From Bacillota bacterium (GTDB lineage: Bacteria > Bacillota > Clostridia > Christensenellales > UMGS416), in assembly GCA_023428265.1 (NCBI GenBank), contig JAEYYW010000079.1, positions 1-37,719 of the forward strand: 37,719 nucleotides of DNA, written 5' to 3'. The position numbers and the translations under genes are program-made. Below the pieces are notes generated by a model that was not told the origin of the DNA, did no database searches, and was given only the letters and a program-made list of their open reading frames with translations. Each line of letters opens with the position of its first letter. Position 1 is the stretch's first letter. Below are positions 22,882 to 31,705 of the stretch, piece after piece.

Positions 22882-23574
22882 TTAGTTGTGGCGCGGGTCA
22901 ATCTTCTTGACTGCTTCGGCGAAGCGGCCATAAGTGCCCACGTTCTTCTCAAATGCTTCCTTGGGGTCCACACCCTTACGGATGGCTTCCATCATCTTGC
23001 CGAGGCTCACAAACTTATAGCCGATCACCTCGTTGCCTTCATCCAGGCCGATCTCCAGCACATAGCCCTCGGCCATTTCCATGTAGCGCACACCTTTTTC
23101 CAGCGTGCTGTACATCGTGCCCACCTGGCTCCTCAGGCCCTTGCCCAGGTCTTCCAGGCCCGCGCCGATGGGGAGGCCGCCCTCGCTGAAGGCCGACTGG
23201 CTGCGGCCATAGGCAATCTGCAAAAACAGCTCGCGCATGGCGGTGTTGATTGCGTCGCACACAAGGTCGGTGTTCAGAGCTTCCAGCAGCGTCTTGCCGG
23301 CCAGCACTTCGGCAGCCATAGCGGCAGAGTGGGTCATGCCGCTGCAGCCGATGGTTTCCACCAGCGCCTCATGAATGATCCCATTCTTGATGTTCAGGCT
23401 CAGCTTGCAGGCGCCCTGCTGCGGCGCGCACCAGCCCACACCGTGGGTGAAGCCCGAAATGTCCTTGATCTCATATGCCTTGACCCATTTGCCCTCTTCG
23501 GGAATGGGAGCGGGTCCATGATGCGGCCCCTTGGCGATACACATCATTTCTTCCACTTCTCTGGAAAGTTCCAT
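22882..23574 (-). CDS. NifU/IscU-like iron-sulfur cluster scaffold protein, partner of GGGtGRT
   Basis: 230 residues from ATG 23574 with GGGGG seven bases upstream (an upstream TTG at 23673 is disfavoured). The N-terminal part matches the NifU_N/IscU fold: I-K-N-G-I-I-H-E-A-L-V-E-T-I-G-C-S-G-M-T, with the cluster cysteine in I-G-C-S-G, then A-A-E-V-L-A-G-K-T-L-L-E-A-L-N-T-D. The other cysteines are displaced relative to IscU: G-W-C-A-P-Q-Q-G-A-C-K-L instead of A-P-A-C-G-D-x-x-K-L, and L-V-C-D-A-I. The C-terminal 120 residues are an extra domain not found in IscU. Paired with the GGGtGRT gene; function unknown beyond a likely metal or cluster role. Confidence 0.8.
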   Translation of the reverse strand: MELSREVEEMMCIAKGPHHGPAPIPEEGKWVKAYEIKDISGFTHGVGWCAPQQGACKLSLNIKNGIIHEALVETIGCSGMTHSAAMAAEVLAGKTLLEALNTDLVCDAINTAMRELFLQIAYGRSQSAFSEGGLPIGAGLEDLGKGLRSQVGTMYSTLEKGVRYMEMAEGYVLEIGLDEGNEVIGYKFVSLGKMMEAIRKGVDPKEAFEKNVGTYGRFAEAVKKIDPRHN

Positions 23575-23619
23575 GCTATATCCCCCTTTAAATTTGGTCA
23601 GCACAAAAAATACCAAGTT

Positions 23620-23628
23620 ATTATAACA
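23620..23628 (-). promoter_or_regulatory. Extended -10 promoter of the scaffold-GGGtGRT operon
   Basis: On the minus strand TGTTATAAT: TATAAT (plus 23620-23625) with the TGn extension. A TTGCAA lies 19 bases upstream, longer than ideal. Confidence 0.5.
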
Positions 23629-23785
23629 TGCACAGGTGTGTATATTGCAACCGGTAAATCGTTGAACTGCCATCTGTTGGATTGTGCTATATTTTGCTTT
23701 AGATTTGCCAGTAAGGCAGATTGATTGCGAAAAGCCCGCTGTTAAGCCATTTCTACAATTTCTTATTTTCTTTTGTTGGCTAGTT

Positions 23786-23794
23786 TGCTATAAT
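23786..23794 (+). promoter_or_regulatory. Extended -10 promoter of the EF-G-like gene
   Basis: TGCTATAAT: consensus -10 at 23789-23794 with TGn extension and a T-rich but poor -35 region. The leader is about 65 bases. The rest of the 23575-23866 gap is AT-rich, without other visible signals. Confidence 0.55.
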
Positions 23795-23866
23795 AACTTT
23801 TGCTGTATTGTGACAGCTTACCAAAACAAAATATTCAATACGCACAGCAGGGAGGATTTCGCCTAG

Positions 23867-25942
23867 ATGAAAGAGTATATCGCGAAGGACATCCGCAACG
23901 TCGCCGTATTGGGCCATGGCGGAGAAGGCAAGACCACGCTCGTTGAAGCCATGCTGCATTCGGCCGGCCTGGTCGATCGCATGGGCAGAACCGACGATGG
24001 CAGCACCGCCATGGACTTTGAACCCGAGGAAATCCGCAGGCACATCTCCATTTCGATGGCCATGGCGCCGATCGAATGGAAAGGCGCAAAGGTCAACGTG
24101 CTGGACATTCCCGGTTACTTCGACGTGATTGGCGAGCAGGTGGGGGCGCTCCGCGCCGTAGAGGGCGCGTTGATCCTGGTCAATGCCGTGTCCGGCCTGT
24201 CTGTCGGCGCCGAAAAGGCCTGGGACAATTGTGTGAAGAACCACGTTGCCCGTTTGTTCGTCATCAACCAGATGGACCGTGAAAACGCCAATTTCAATAA
24301 GGCTGTTGACTCCCTGAAAGAAAAATATGGCCCCAAGATCGTCCCGATCCAGCTGCCCATCATGGATGGCGGCTTCAAAGGATATGTGGATGTGCTGGCC
24401 AACAAGGCATATCTGTTTGACGGCAAGGGTGTGAAAGACGCTGCTGTGCCGGCAAACCTCGCCTCCGCTGTTTCCGAGCTCCGCGAGGGCATCATCGAAG
24501 CCGCCGCCAGTGCCGATGAGGAACTGATGGAGAAGTTCTTCGGAGAAGGCGAGCTTTCCGCGGAAGATATCATCAAGGGCATGAAGGAGGGCATTGCCAA
24601 CGGGGACTTTATCCCGGTGGTGTGCTGCGCCGGCATGGTGAACCTGAATGTGAAGACGCTGCTGGATCTGATCGTGGATCTGTTGCCCGCGCCTTCAGGC
24701 TCCTTTGCATGCAAAAATGTCAAAACAGACGCTGACGACACCCGCAAAGTGGATGATGCTCAGCCTTTCTCCGCCTTGGTCTTCAAGACCTTTGCCGATA
24801 ACTTCGTGGGCAAGATCTCCTACATCAAGGTCTTCTCCGGCACGTTAAACGCGTCGATGACGCCCTTCAACAGCACCACCAGCAAGAATGAAAAGCTGAA
24901 CCGCATCAACACCATGCTGGGCAAAAAGCAGCTGGATGTGGAAACCGTGCACGCTGGCGACATTGTAGCGCTCATCAAGCTGCAGAACACCAACACCGGC
25001 GACACGCTGTCTGACCCTGCCAACCCGGTGAAATTCCCCGAAATCGCGTTCCCCAAGCCTGCCATCTCCTTTGCTGTGGCGGCTGAGAAGCAAGGCGATG
25101 AAGACAAGGTCTTCGGCGGTCTGCACCGCCTGGAGGAGGAAGATCCGTCCTTCACCGTGGGCAAGAGCCCAGACACCGGTGAAACGCTGATCTCCGGCCA
25201 GGGTGAGCTGCATCTGGACATCATCGCCAGCAAGCTGAAGAGCAAGTTCAACACCAACGTGGTGCTCTCCGAGCCCCGCATTCCGTATCGCGAGACCATC
25301 CGCAAGACGGTGGAGGCGCAGGGCCGCCACAAGAAACAGACCGGCGGCCACGGCCAGTTCGGTGATTGCTGGATCCGTTTCGAGCCGGCGCCCGAAGTCG
25401 ATTTCGAGTTTGTGGATAAGGTTGTGGGCGGCGTGATCCCCCGCGGGTTCATCCCCGCCATTGAAAAGGGTCTCCGCGAAAACATTGTGCGCGGCGTGCT
25501 GGCCGGTTATCCGGTCACCGGCCTGCGCTGCACCGTTTACGACGGCTCCTACCACGCGGTGGACTCGTCTGAAATGGCTTTCAAGATTGCCGCGCGCCTT
25601 GCCTTCCGCAAGGGCTGCCAGACCGCAAACCCCGTGCTGCTGGAGCCCATTTGCAGGGCCGAGATCCTGATCCCCGATGAATACATGGGCGATATCATCG
25701 GTGACCTGAACCGCCGCCGCGGTCGTATCATGGGCATGAACCCGGTCGATGGCGGTCTGCAGCAGGTTGTGGCTGAGGTTCCGCAGGCGGAAATGAGCAA
25801 ATATGCCACCGACCTTCGGTCGATGACGCAAGCCAAGGGTAGTTTCACGCTCACGTTTGAGCGATACGAGGAAGCCCCGGCCAACATCGCCCAGAAGGTG
25901 ATTGAGTCGGCCAAGAAGGTCGAAGACGAAGACGAGGAATAA
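23867..25942 (+). CDS. Elongation factor G-like GTPase (EF-G paralogue)
   Basis: 691 residues, EF-G length and domain order (GTPase domain to about 270, then II, III, IV with G-G-H-G-Q-F-G-D, and V). GTPase motifs deviate from true EF-G. The P-loop is G16-H-G-G-E-G-K-T23. Switch II reads D80-I-P-G-Y84, so the catalytic His of D-T-P-G-H is Tyr. The base-specificity motif is N134-Q-M-D137 rather than N-K-M-D. This fits the FusA2/EF-G-like group whose role in translation is unclear, rather than the essential translocase. The C-terminus is an acidic run. GGGAGG lies 11 bases before the ATG. Monocistronic, with a strong terminator. Confidence 0.88.
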   Translation: MKEYIAKDIRNVAVLGHGGEGKTTLVEAMLHSAGLVDRMGRTDDGSTAMDFEPEEIRRHISISMAMAPIEWKGAKVNVLDIPGYFDVIGEQVGALRAVEGALILVNAVSGLSVGAEKAWDNCVKNHVARLFVINQMDRENANFNKAVDSLKEKYGPKIVPIQLPIMDGGFKGYVDVLANKAYLFDGKGVKDAAVPANLASAVSELREGIIEAAASADEELMEKFFGEGELSAEDIIKGMKEGIANGDFIPVVCCAGMVNLNVKTLLDLIVDLLPAPSGSFACKNVKTDADDTRKVDDAQPFSALVFKTFADNFVGKISYIKVFSGTLNASMTPFNSTTSKNEKLNRINTMLGKKQLDVETVHAGDIVALIKLQNTNTGDTLSDPANPVKFPEIAFPKPAISFAVAAEKQGDEDKVFGGLHRLEEEDPSFTVGKSPDTGETLISGQGELHLDIIASKLKSKFNTNVVLSEPRIPYRETIRKTVEAQGRHKKQTGGHGQFGDCWIRFEPAPEVDFEFVDKVVGGVIPRGFIPAIEKGLRENIVRGVLAGYPVTGLRCTVYDGSYHAVDSSEMAFKIAARLAFRKGCQTANPVLLEPICRAEILIPDEYMGDIIGDLNRRRGRIMGMNPVDGGLQQVVAEVPQAEMSKYATDLRSMTQAKGSFTLTFERYEEAPANIAQKVIESAKKVEDEDEE

Positions 25943-25964
25943 TCGTCGCTTAAATCTCACAAAC

Positions 25965-25991
25965 AAAAGCTGCCCACTTGGGCAGCTTTTT
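25965..25991 (+). terminator. Intrinsic terminator of the EF-G-like gene
   Basis: Perfect 12-bp stem AAAAGCTGCCCA (25965-25976) / TGGGCAGCTTTT (25979-25990) with continuing T. Textbook form. Confidence 0.92.
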
Positions 25992-26022
25992 GTTCCGGAT
26001 CCTTGAAAGGAGGTGTCCCGCG

Positions 26023-26061
26023 ATGAAGAACCGCATTCACAATGAGCGCAATCACCAATAA
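26023..26061 (+). CDS. 12-codon leader ORF upstream of hflX
   Basis: ATG 26023 to TAA 26061 encodes MKNRIHNERNHQ, with a near-perfect SD AAAGGAGGT (26006-26014) nine bases upstream. This is a stronger site than that of hflX itself. It begins with K-N-R, a '+X+' tripeptide of the kind at which macrolide-bound ribosomes stall. It ends 42 bases before hflX, with a hairpin between. Listeria hflXr is known to be controlled by a short leader ORF. A regulatory leader peptide is inferred; the ORF is too short to be supported by composition alone. Confidence 0.55.
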   Translation: MKNRIHNERNHQ

Positions 26062-26065
26062 ACCA

Positions 26066-26090
26066 TCCGGCGGGGCGCGCCTCCGCCGGA
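26066..26090 (+). promoter_or_regulatory. Hairpin between leader ORF and hflX
   Basis: Stem TCCGGCGG (26066-26073) / CCGCCGGA (26083-26090); the loop GGCGCGCCT is itself self-complementary. No U-tract follows, so it is not an ordinary terminator. It contains part of the GGAG (26088-26091) that could serve hflX, fitting translational attenuation. Confidence 0.5.
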
Positions 26091-26103
26091 GAAATGAGGC
26101 CGT

Positions 26104-27888
26104 ATGAACGATACCATTCAAATCAAGGGTAACATCAAGGGCATCCGTCAGTCGGTGCTGGGAGAAATGGAGCAGTTGTTCCAGATGGATATGGAGCTGC
26201 TCCGGCACGAGTTTGCCTCTCAGCCGCTGATCAATGCCATGGCAGACTTTACCAGCCGGATCAATCGCGAGGTGATGGTCTACATTGCCCGTGACGGCAT
26301 GGTCATGGAAGTGATTGTAGGCCAGCACGACAGGGTGAGCCTGCCGGACATTCGTGTGCGGCGCGGCAAGCGAAGGCTCACCGGCGTGCGCTGCATCCAC
26401 ACCCATCCGGACGGCAACCCAGCCCTCTCCAGCGTGGACATCGCGGCTCTTTACCGCATGCGTTTCGACGCGATGGCCTCGCTGGGCGTGCGGGAAGGCC
26501 GCGCCATTGGCATGGAGATCGGCCTGCTGGAAGACATCAAACCCAACGGCGACTATATTCTGGAGCGCCTTGGGCCCTTCGCCATCAGCGCTGTGCCTCA
26601 GGGCGACTTGCTGGAGCGCATCCGGCGCAACGACGAACGGATCCTGCAGGCCGCCCGTGTCATCACCTCGATGGAAAAGGTGGAGGAGCGGGCCATTCTG
26701 GTGGGGCTGGACAGCACCGAATCCATCGACGAACTGGAACGCCTTGCCGACACGGCAGGCGCCGCGGTTCTCGAAAAGGTGCTGCAGCAGAAGTTCAAGC
26801 CCGATCCGGCCATGTTCATCGGGCAGGGCAAGGCTGCTGACCTTGCGCTTTTGAAGCAATCACTGGAAGCCAATCTGTTCATCTTTGACGATGAGCTCTC
26901 CGGCGCCCAGATCCGCAATCTGGAGGAGGCGCTGGGCTGCCGGGTGATCGACCGCACCACGCTCATCCTGGATATTTTCGCCCGCAGGGCAGTTTCCCGC
27001 GAAGGGAAGCTGCAGGTGGAGCTGGCGCAGCATAAATACAGGCTGCCGCGGCTCACCGGCACGGGCATGGAGCTTTCACGCCTTGGCGGCGGCATCGGCA
27101 CCAGGGGCCCCGGCGAAAGCAAGCTGGAAGTGGACCGCCGCGCAATCCGCCGCAGGATCACCGATCTGGAGCATGAGGTGAGGGAGCTGGAAAAGCAGCG
27201 CGGTGTGCGCCGGGTGATGCGCGAAAAAGCCGGCATCGCCACCGTAGCCATTGTGGGCTACACCAACGCCGGCAAGAGCACGCTGCTAAACGCCATGAGC
27301 GGCAGCGACGTGGTGGCAGAAGACAAGCTGTTCGCCACGCTGGATCCGGTCACTCGGAGAGTGGAGCTGGAATCAATGCCGGTGCTGCTCACTGACACCG
27401 TTGGGTTCATCAAAAAACTGCCCCATGATCTGGTGGACGCCTTCCGCTCCACGCTGGAAGAGGCGCTACACGCCGATTTGCTGATGCATGTGGTGGACGC
27501 CTCCTCGCCGGAGGCGGTGGAGCAGTACCACACCGCCGAAAGCGTGCTGGAGTCGCTGGGCGCGGCGGGCAAGCAGCGCATCGTGGTGCTCAACAAAATT
27601 GACCGGCTGGATGGCCCGCTCTATTTTGACACGGGCACAGCCCCCCGAGTGGACATATCAGCGGCGACCGGGGTTGGCCTGGAGCGTCTGAAGGCCGAGA
27701 TTGAGCGGCAGATTGCCAAGAAGGTGCGCTTGTATGCATACGACATTCCTTATGACCGGGGTGACGTCGTGGCGATGGCGCACCGGCTGGGCGAGGTGAA
27801 GTCCGAGCAATACGAGGAAGGGCACATCAAGCTTGGCGTGGTTTTGGATGAAGAAGGCGCAGCAAGGTTAAGCAAAATATTGGGCTAG
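26104..27888 (+). CDS. hflX: HflX-type ribosome-associated GTPase with N-terminal JAMM-like domain
   Basis: 594 residues; ordinary HflX has about 400-430. Residues about 191-594 are HflX: glycine-rich G-T-G-M-E-L-S-R-L-G-G-G-I-G-T-R-G-P-G-E, P-loop G385-Y-T-N-A-G-K-S, D431-T-V-G, N497-K-I-D, and a C-terminal domain. HflX splits stalled or hibernating 70S ribosomes. Residues 1-190 are extra and contain H99-T-H101, seven residues, S109-S-V-D112, exactly the metalloprotease JAMM pattern HxHx7SxxD (also in RadC), with E56 as a possible catalytic Glu. Similar long HflX proteins are, from memory, common in Clostridia. It is preceded by a leader ORF and hairpin. GTPase call firm; metal binding by the N-domain is inferred. 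Confidence 0.92.
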   Translation: MNDTIQIKGNIKGIRQSVLGEMEQLFQMDMELLRHEFASQPLINAMADFTSRINREVMVYIARDGMVMEVIVGQHDRVSLPDIRVRRGKRRLTGVRCIHTHPDGNPALSSVDIAALYRMRFDAMASLGVREGRAIGMEIGLLEDIKPNGDYILERLGPFAISAVPQGDLLERIRRNDERILQAARVITSMEKVEERAILVGLDSTESIDELERLADTAGAAVLEKVLQQKFKPDPAMFIGQGKAADLALLKQSLEANLFIFDDELSGAQIRNLEEALGCRVIDRTTLILDIFARRAVSREGKLQVELAQHKYRLPRLTGTGMELSRLGGGIGTRGPGESKLEVDRRAIRRRITDLEHEVRELEKQRGVRRVMREKAGIATVAIVGYTNAGKSTLLNAMSGSDVVAEDKLFATLDPVTRRVELESMPVLLTDTVGFIKKLPHDLVDAFRSTLEEALHADLLMHVVDASSPEAVEQYHTAESVLESLGAAGKQRIVVLNKIDRLDGPLYFDTGTAPRVDISAATGVGLERLKAEIERQIAKKVRLYAYDIPYDRGDVVAMAHRLGEVKSEQYEEGHIKLGVVLDEEGAARLSKILG

Positions 27889-27900
27889 ATCTCAGAATAC

Positions 27901-27952
27901 GGGGCTTTACCCCAAGTCTCTTGTCAGCAGGGGCCGGGCTTTGTCCCGGCCC
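27901..27952 (+). terminator. Two GC hairpins after hflX
   Basis: GGGG-CTTTA-CCCC (27901-27913) and GGGCCGGG (27931-27938) / CCCGGCCC (27945-27952) with a 6-base loop. Neither is followed by a T-run. They may end hflX transcription weakly or belong to the repeat region that follows. Confidence 0.4.
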
Positions 27953-27986
27953 GTAGATCATAAACAATGGGCTGCGTCCGAAAGAA

Positions 27987-28063
27987 ATCCCCCCTGTCGC
28001 TTCGAGCGACATCCCCCCTTTGAATTTTCGCCTGCGGCGAAAACAAAGGGGGTAGGGAGGGGA
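27987..28063. repeat. Palindromic element with a three-way-junction fold
   Basis: An outer stem (ATCCCC..CCT at 27987-27995 with AGGGAGGGGAT at 28053-28063, imperfect) encloses two hairpins. The first is GTCGCT/AGCGAC (27996-28010, loop TCG). The second is long: ATCCCCCCTTTG at 28011 opens it, TTTTCGCC/GGCGAAAA forms the tip (28025-28043, loop TGC), and AAAGGGGGT closes it. It resembles the short C-run/G-run extragenic repeats common in gut Clostridia. Only one clear copy is seen here; the C/G runs of the xylB terminator (31706-31732) are similar in style. Confidence 0.5.
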
Positions 28064-28085
28064 TAAATGTATAATATTCAATCCC

Positions 28086-28114
28086 TTGACAGCTTCATGC
28101 CATGCAAGTACAAT
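28086..28114 (+). promoter_or_regulatory. Strong promoter of the T-box-glyA transcript
   Basis: TTGACA (28086-28091), exactly 17 bases, TACAAT (28109-28114). The predicted start near 28121 lies at the 5' end of the T-box leader. Confidence 0.8.
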
Positions 28115-28120
28115 AATACC

Positions 28121-28310
28121 AATGTTATACCGCATGGATGGAGAGAATACCGTTGTCATCAGCGCAGAGAGAGCCGGGGCAGGTGGAAGCCGGCGGCGGG
28201 TGATCGGTCAGGCGCTCCGGAGCGGAGGTTTCAGAGTGGGCCGAAAGGCCAAAAAGGGTGGAACCGCGAAAGCATAGCCTTTCGTCCCTTTGGGGATGAA
28301 AGGCTTTTTC
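28121..28310 (+). ncRNA. T-box riboswitch, probably tRNA-Gly-responsive, upstream of glyA
   Basis: The T-box core AGGGTGGAACCGCG is at 28255-28268. Upstream are the Stem I signatures CAGAGAG (28165-28171) and GGTGGAAGCCGG (28182-28193). The terminator is AGCCTTTCGTCCC (28276-28288) / GGGATGAAAGGCT (28293-28305) followed by TTTT. The antiterminator pairs the AAAGGG before the core with CCCTTT in the terminator's 5' arm. The bulge UGGA predicts a tRNA with discriminator U73, as in bacterial tRNA-Gly (tRNA-Ser would need UGGC). By hand, the base of Stem I pairs GGAG (28140-28143) with CTCC (28215-28218) and ACCG (28149-28152) with CGGT (28205-28208), leaving GGC at 28211-28213 in the specifier position, a Gly codon. 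Uncharged tRNA-Gly should allow glyA transcription. Confidence 0.92.
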
Positions 28311-28354
28311 TATTCATTCGTCAAATATAAATTTTATATAGGAGGGCACGCCAA

Positions 28355-29608
<1,254 letters not shown>

Positions 29609-29651
29609 AGCCTGAGAGCGGCTTTGCGGCGCTGATCGGTGATTTGCACTG

Positions 29652-29679
29652 TTGCAATTATGTGGCAATGCTGTAAAAT
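29652..29679 (+). promoter_or_regulatory. Promoter of the DUF523-xylB pair
   Basis: TTGCAA (29652-29657), 16-base spacer, TAAAAT (29674-29679); about 30 bases before the ATG. Confidence 0.5.
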
Positions 29680-29708
29680 ACTGCATGAGACTAAGTGTGG
29701 AGAGTGCA

Positions 29709-30146
29709 ATGAAGCTTGTTAGCGCCTGCCTTGCGGGCATTCCCTGCCGGTATGACGGCCAGTCCAAACCCAACGGGGATATGGCTGAGCTGGTGAAAGC
29801 GGGGGAGGCCCGTACTTTTTGCCCCGAAACACTGGGTGGATTGAAGATACCCAGGGTTCCGTCTGAAATCGTGGGTGGCAGCGGTGAAGACGTGCTGGAC
29901 GGCCGGGCCCGGGTGATGAGTCAGGACGGCAACGACGTCACAGCGGCATTCATTTCCGGGGCCCAGGCCACATTGGATCTGTGCAGAAAGCTTGGCGCGG
30001 ACGAGGTGCTGCTGAAATCCAAAAGCCCTTCCTGCGGTGTGGGCAGGATTTATGACGGCACATTCTCCAAAGCGCTCCGGTCCGGCGACGGCGTAACCGC
30101 TGCCCTTCTGAAAAGGAACGGCATCCGGGTTGTCGAAATAGATTGA
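29709..30146 (+). CDS. DUF523 / TudS-like [4Fe-4S] protein (thiouracil desulfidase family)
   Basis: 145 residues from ATG 29709, with GGAG six bases upstream; longer in-frame starts would overlap the promoter. DUF523 blocks are V-S-A-C-L-A-G-I-P-C-R-Y-D-G (4-17), C38-P-E-T-L-G-G-L-K-I-P-R and K-S-K-S-P-S-C109-G. Cys 7, 38 and 109 are positioned like the three ligands of the catalytic Fe-S cluster in TudS, which removes sulfur from 2-thiouracil. Whether this protein has that activity is inferred by family. Followed 21 bases later by xylB, apparently co-transcribed, though no functional link is obvious. Confidence 0.85.
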   Translation: MKLVSACLAGIPCRYDGQSKPNGDMAELVKAGEARTFCPETLGGLKIPRVPSEIVGGSGEDVLDGRARVMSQDGNDVTAAFISGAQATLDLCRKLGADEVLLKSKSPSCGVGRIYDGTFSKALRSGDGVTAALLKRNGIRVVEID

Positions 30147-30167
30147 TTATTGCAAGGAGGGGTACAA

Positions 30168-31697
30168 ATGGCTTACTTATTGGGCATTGATATCGGCACA
30201 TCGGGTACGAAGACGGTGTTGTTTGACGAACTGGGCAACACCATCGCCTCCGCCACATGGGAATACCCGCTGTATCAGCCGCACATCGGCTGGGCAGAGC
30301 AGGATCCGGCGGACTGGTGGAAAGCGTCCTATGGCAGCATCGCGGAAACCGTGAAAAAGAGCGGTGTGAACCCCCGTGACATCAAAGGGCTGGGCCTCTC
30401 CGGCCAGATGCACGGCATGGTGCTGCTGGATGGGGAGAACCGTGTGCTGCGCCCCTCCATCATCTGGTGCGACCAACGCACGCAGGCCGAATGCGATCAG
30501 ATCACCGAGTTGGTCGGTGCCGATAGGCTCATCGAGCTCACGGCAAACCCGGCCCTCACTGGCTTCACCGCCAGCAAGGTGATGTGGGTGAAGAACCATC
30601 AGCCGGAGATCTTCGAGAAAACCCGCCACGTCCTTCTCCCCAAGGACTATGTGCGCTTCATGCTCACCGGCGAATACGCCACCGAAGTCTCCGACGCCAG
30701 CGGCATGCAGTTTCTGGATGTGCCCAAGCGCCAGTGGTCCCGCGAGGTGCTGGAAAAGCTGGGGATCCCCTATGAATGGATGCCCAAGGTGTATGAGTCT
30801 TTTGAAGTCTCCGGAAAACTCTCCAAGCAGGCTGCCGAACTGACCGGCCTCTGGGAAGGCCTGCCTGTGGTAGGCGGCGGCGGCGACCAGGCTGCCGGCG
30901 CAGTCGGCAACGGCATTGTCCGCTCCGGTGTGATTTCCAGCACCATCGGCACATCCGGCGTGGTGTTTGCCCATATGGATCAGATTGCCATTGATCCCAA
31001 GGGCAGGCTGCAGACCTTCTGCCACGCCGTGCCCGGCGCGTGGCATGTGATGGGCGTGACGCAGGGCGCCGGCCTTTCGCTGCAATGGTTCCGCAATGAA
31101 TTCGGCGCGATGGAAAAGGCCGTGGCCGAGCGCATCGGCACCGATGTCTACAACATCATGGCGCAGGAGGCCATGCAGTCTGAGCCCGGCTGCGGCGGTC
31201 TGATTTATCTGCCCTATCTGATGGGTGAGCGCGCCCCGCACCTTGACCCCTACGCCAAGGGTGTGTTCTTCGGCCTCTCCGCCAGGCACCGCCGGCAGGA
31301 CATGATCCGTGCCGTCATGGAAGGTGTGTCCTACAGCCTGTGGGATTGCATCTCTCTGATCCGCAGCCTCGGCATGTCCTCTGCGGAAGTGCGCGCGTCC
31401 GGCGGCGGCGGCAGGAGCCCGCTGTGGCGGCAGATGCAGGCTGATATGTTTGAGACCGACATTGTCACGATCAATTCCAGCGAAGGCGGCGCGTTGGGCG
31501 TGGCATTGCTGGCCGGTGTGGGCACCGGCATCTACTCCAGCGTGCCTGAAGCCTGCGATGCAACCATCAAGGTGGTCAGCCGCCAGGCGCCCATCGCGGA
31601 GAATGTGGCGGTCTACAAGAAGTATTATGAGATCTATAAGGGCCTCTACCCGGCGCTCAAGCAGAGCTACCGCGATGTGGCGGAGCTTCTGAAGTAA
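30168..31697 (+). CDS. xylB: Xylulokinase
   Basis: 509 residues from ATG 30168 with AAGGAGG upstream. FGGY carbohydrate kinase: N-terminal G-I-D-I-G-T-S-G-T-K, xylulokinase-type G-L-S-G-Q-M-H-G-M-V, I-I-W-C-D-Q-R-T, the catalytic Asp in G-G-G-G-D-Q-A-A-G-A-V-G, and A-S-G-G-G-G-R-S-P-L-W near the ATP site. It phosphorylates D-xylulose to xylulose 5-phosphate for the pentose phosphate pathway. No xylose isomerase or transporter is adjacent; the isomerase at 9804 is 20 kb away. Confidence 0.95.
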   Translation: MAYLLGIDIGTSGTKTVLFDELGNTIASATWEYPLYQPHIGWAEQDPADWWKASYGSIAETVKKSGVNPRDIKGLGLSGQMHGMVLLDGENRVLRPSIIWCDQRTQAECDQITELVGADRLIELTANPALTGFTASKVMWVKNHQPEIFEKTRHVLLPKDYVRFMLTGEYATEVSDASGMQFLDVPKRQWSREVLEKLGIPYEWMPKVYESFEVSGKLSKQAAELTGLWEGLPVVGGGGDQAAGAVGNGIVRSGVISSTIGTSGVVFAHMDQIAIDPKGRLQTFCHAVPGAWHVMGVTQGAGLSLQWFRNEFGAMEKAVAERIGTDVYNIMAQEAMQSEPGCGGLIYLPYLMGERAPHLDPYAKGVFFGLSARHRRQDMIRAVMEGVSYSLWDCISLIRSLGMSSAEVRASGGGGRSPLWRQMQADMFETDIVTINSSEGGALGVALLAGVGTGIYSSVPEACDATIKVVSRQAPIAENVAVYKKYYEIYKGLYPALKQSYRDVAELLK

Positions 31698-31705
31698 AAC
31701 ATGCG

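Noticed and set aside
28121..28310. T-box specific for serine, since SHMT uses serine
   Set aside because: tRNA-Ser has discriminator G73 and would need UGGC; the sequence has UGGA, which fits tRNA-Gly, and a GGC is in the specifier position.
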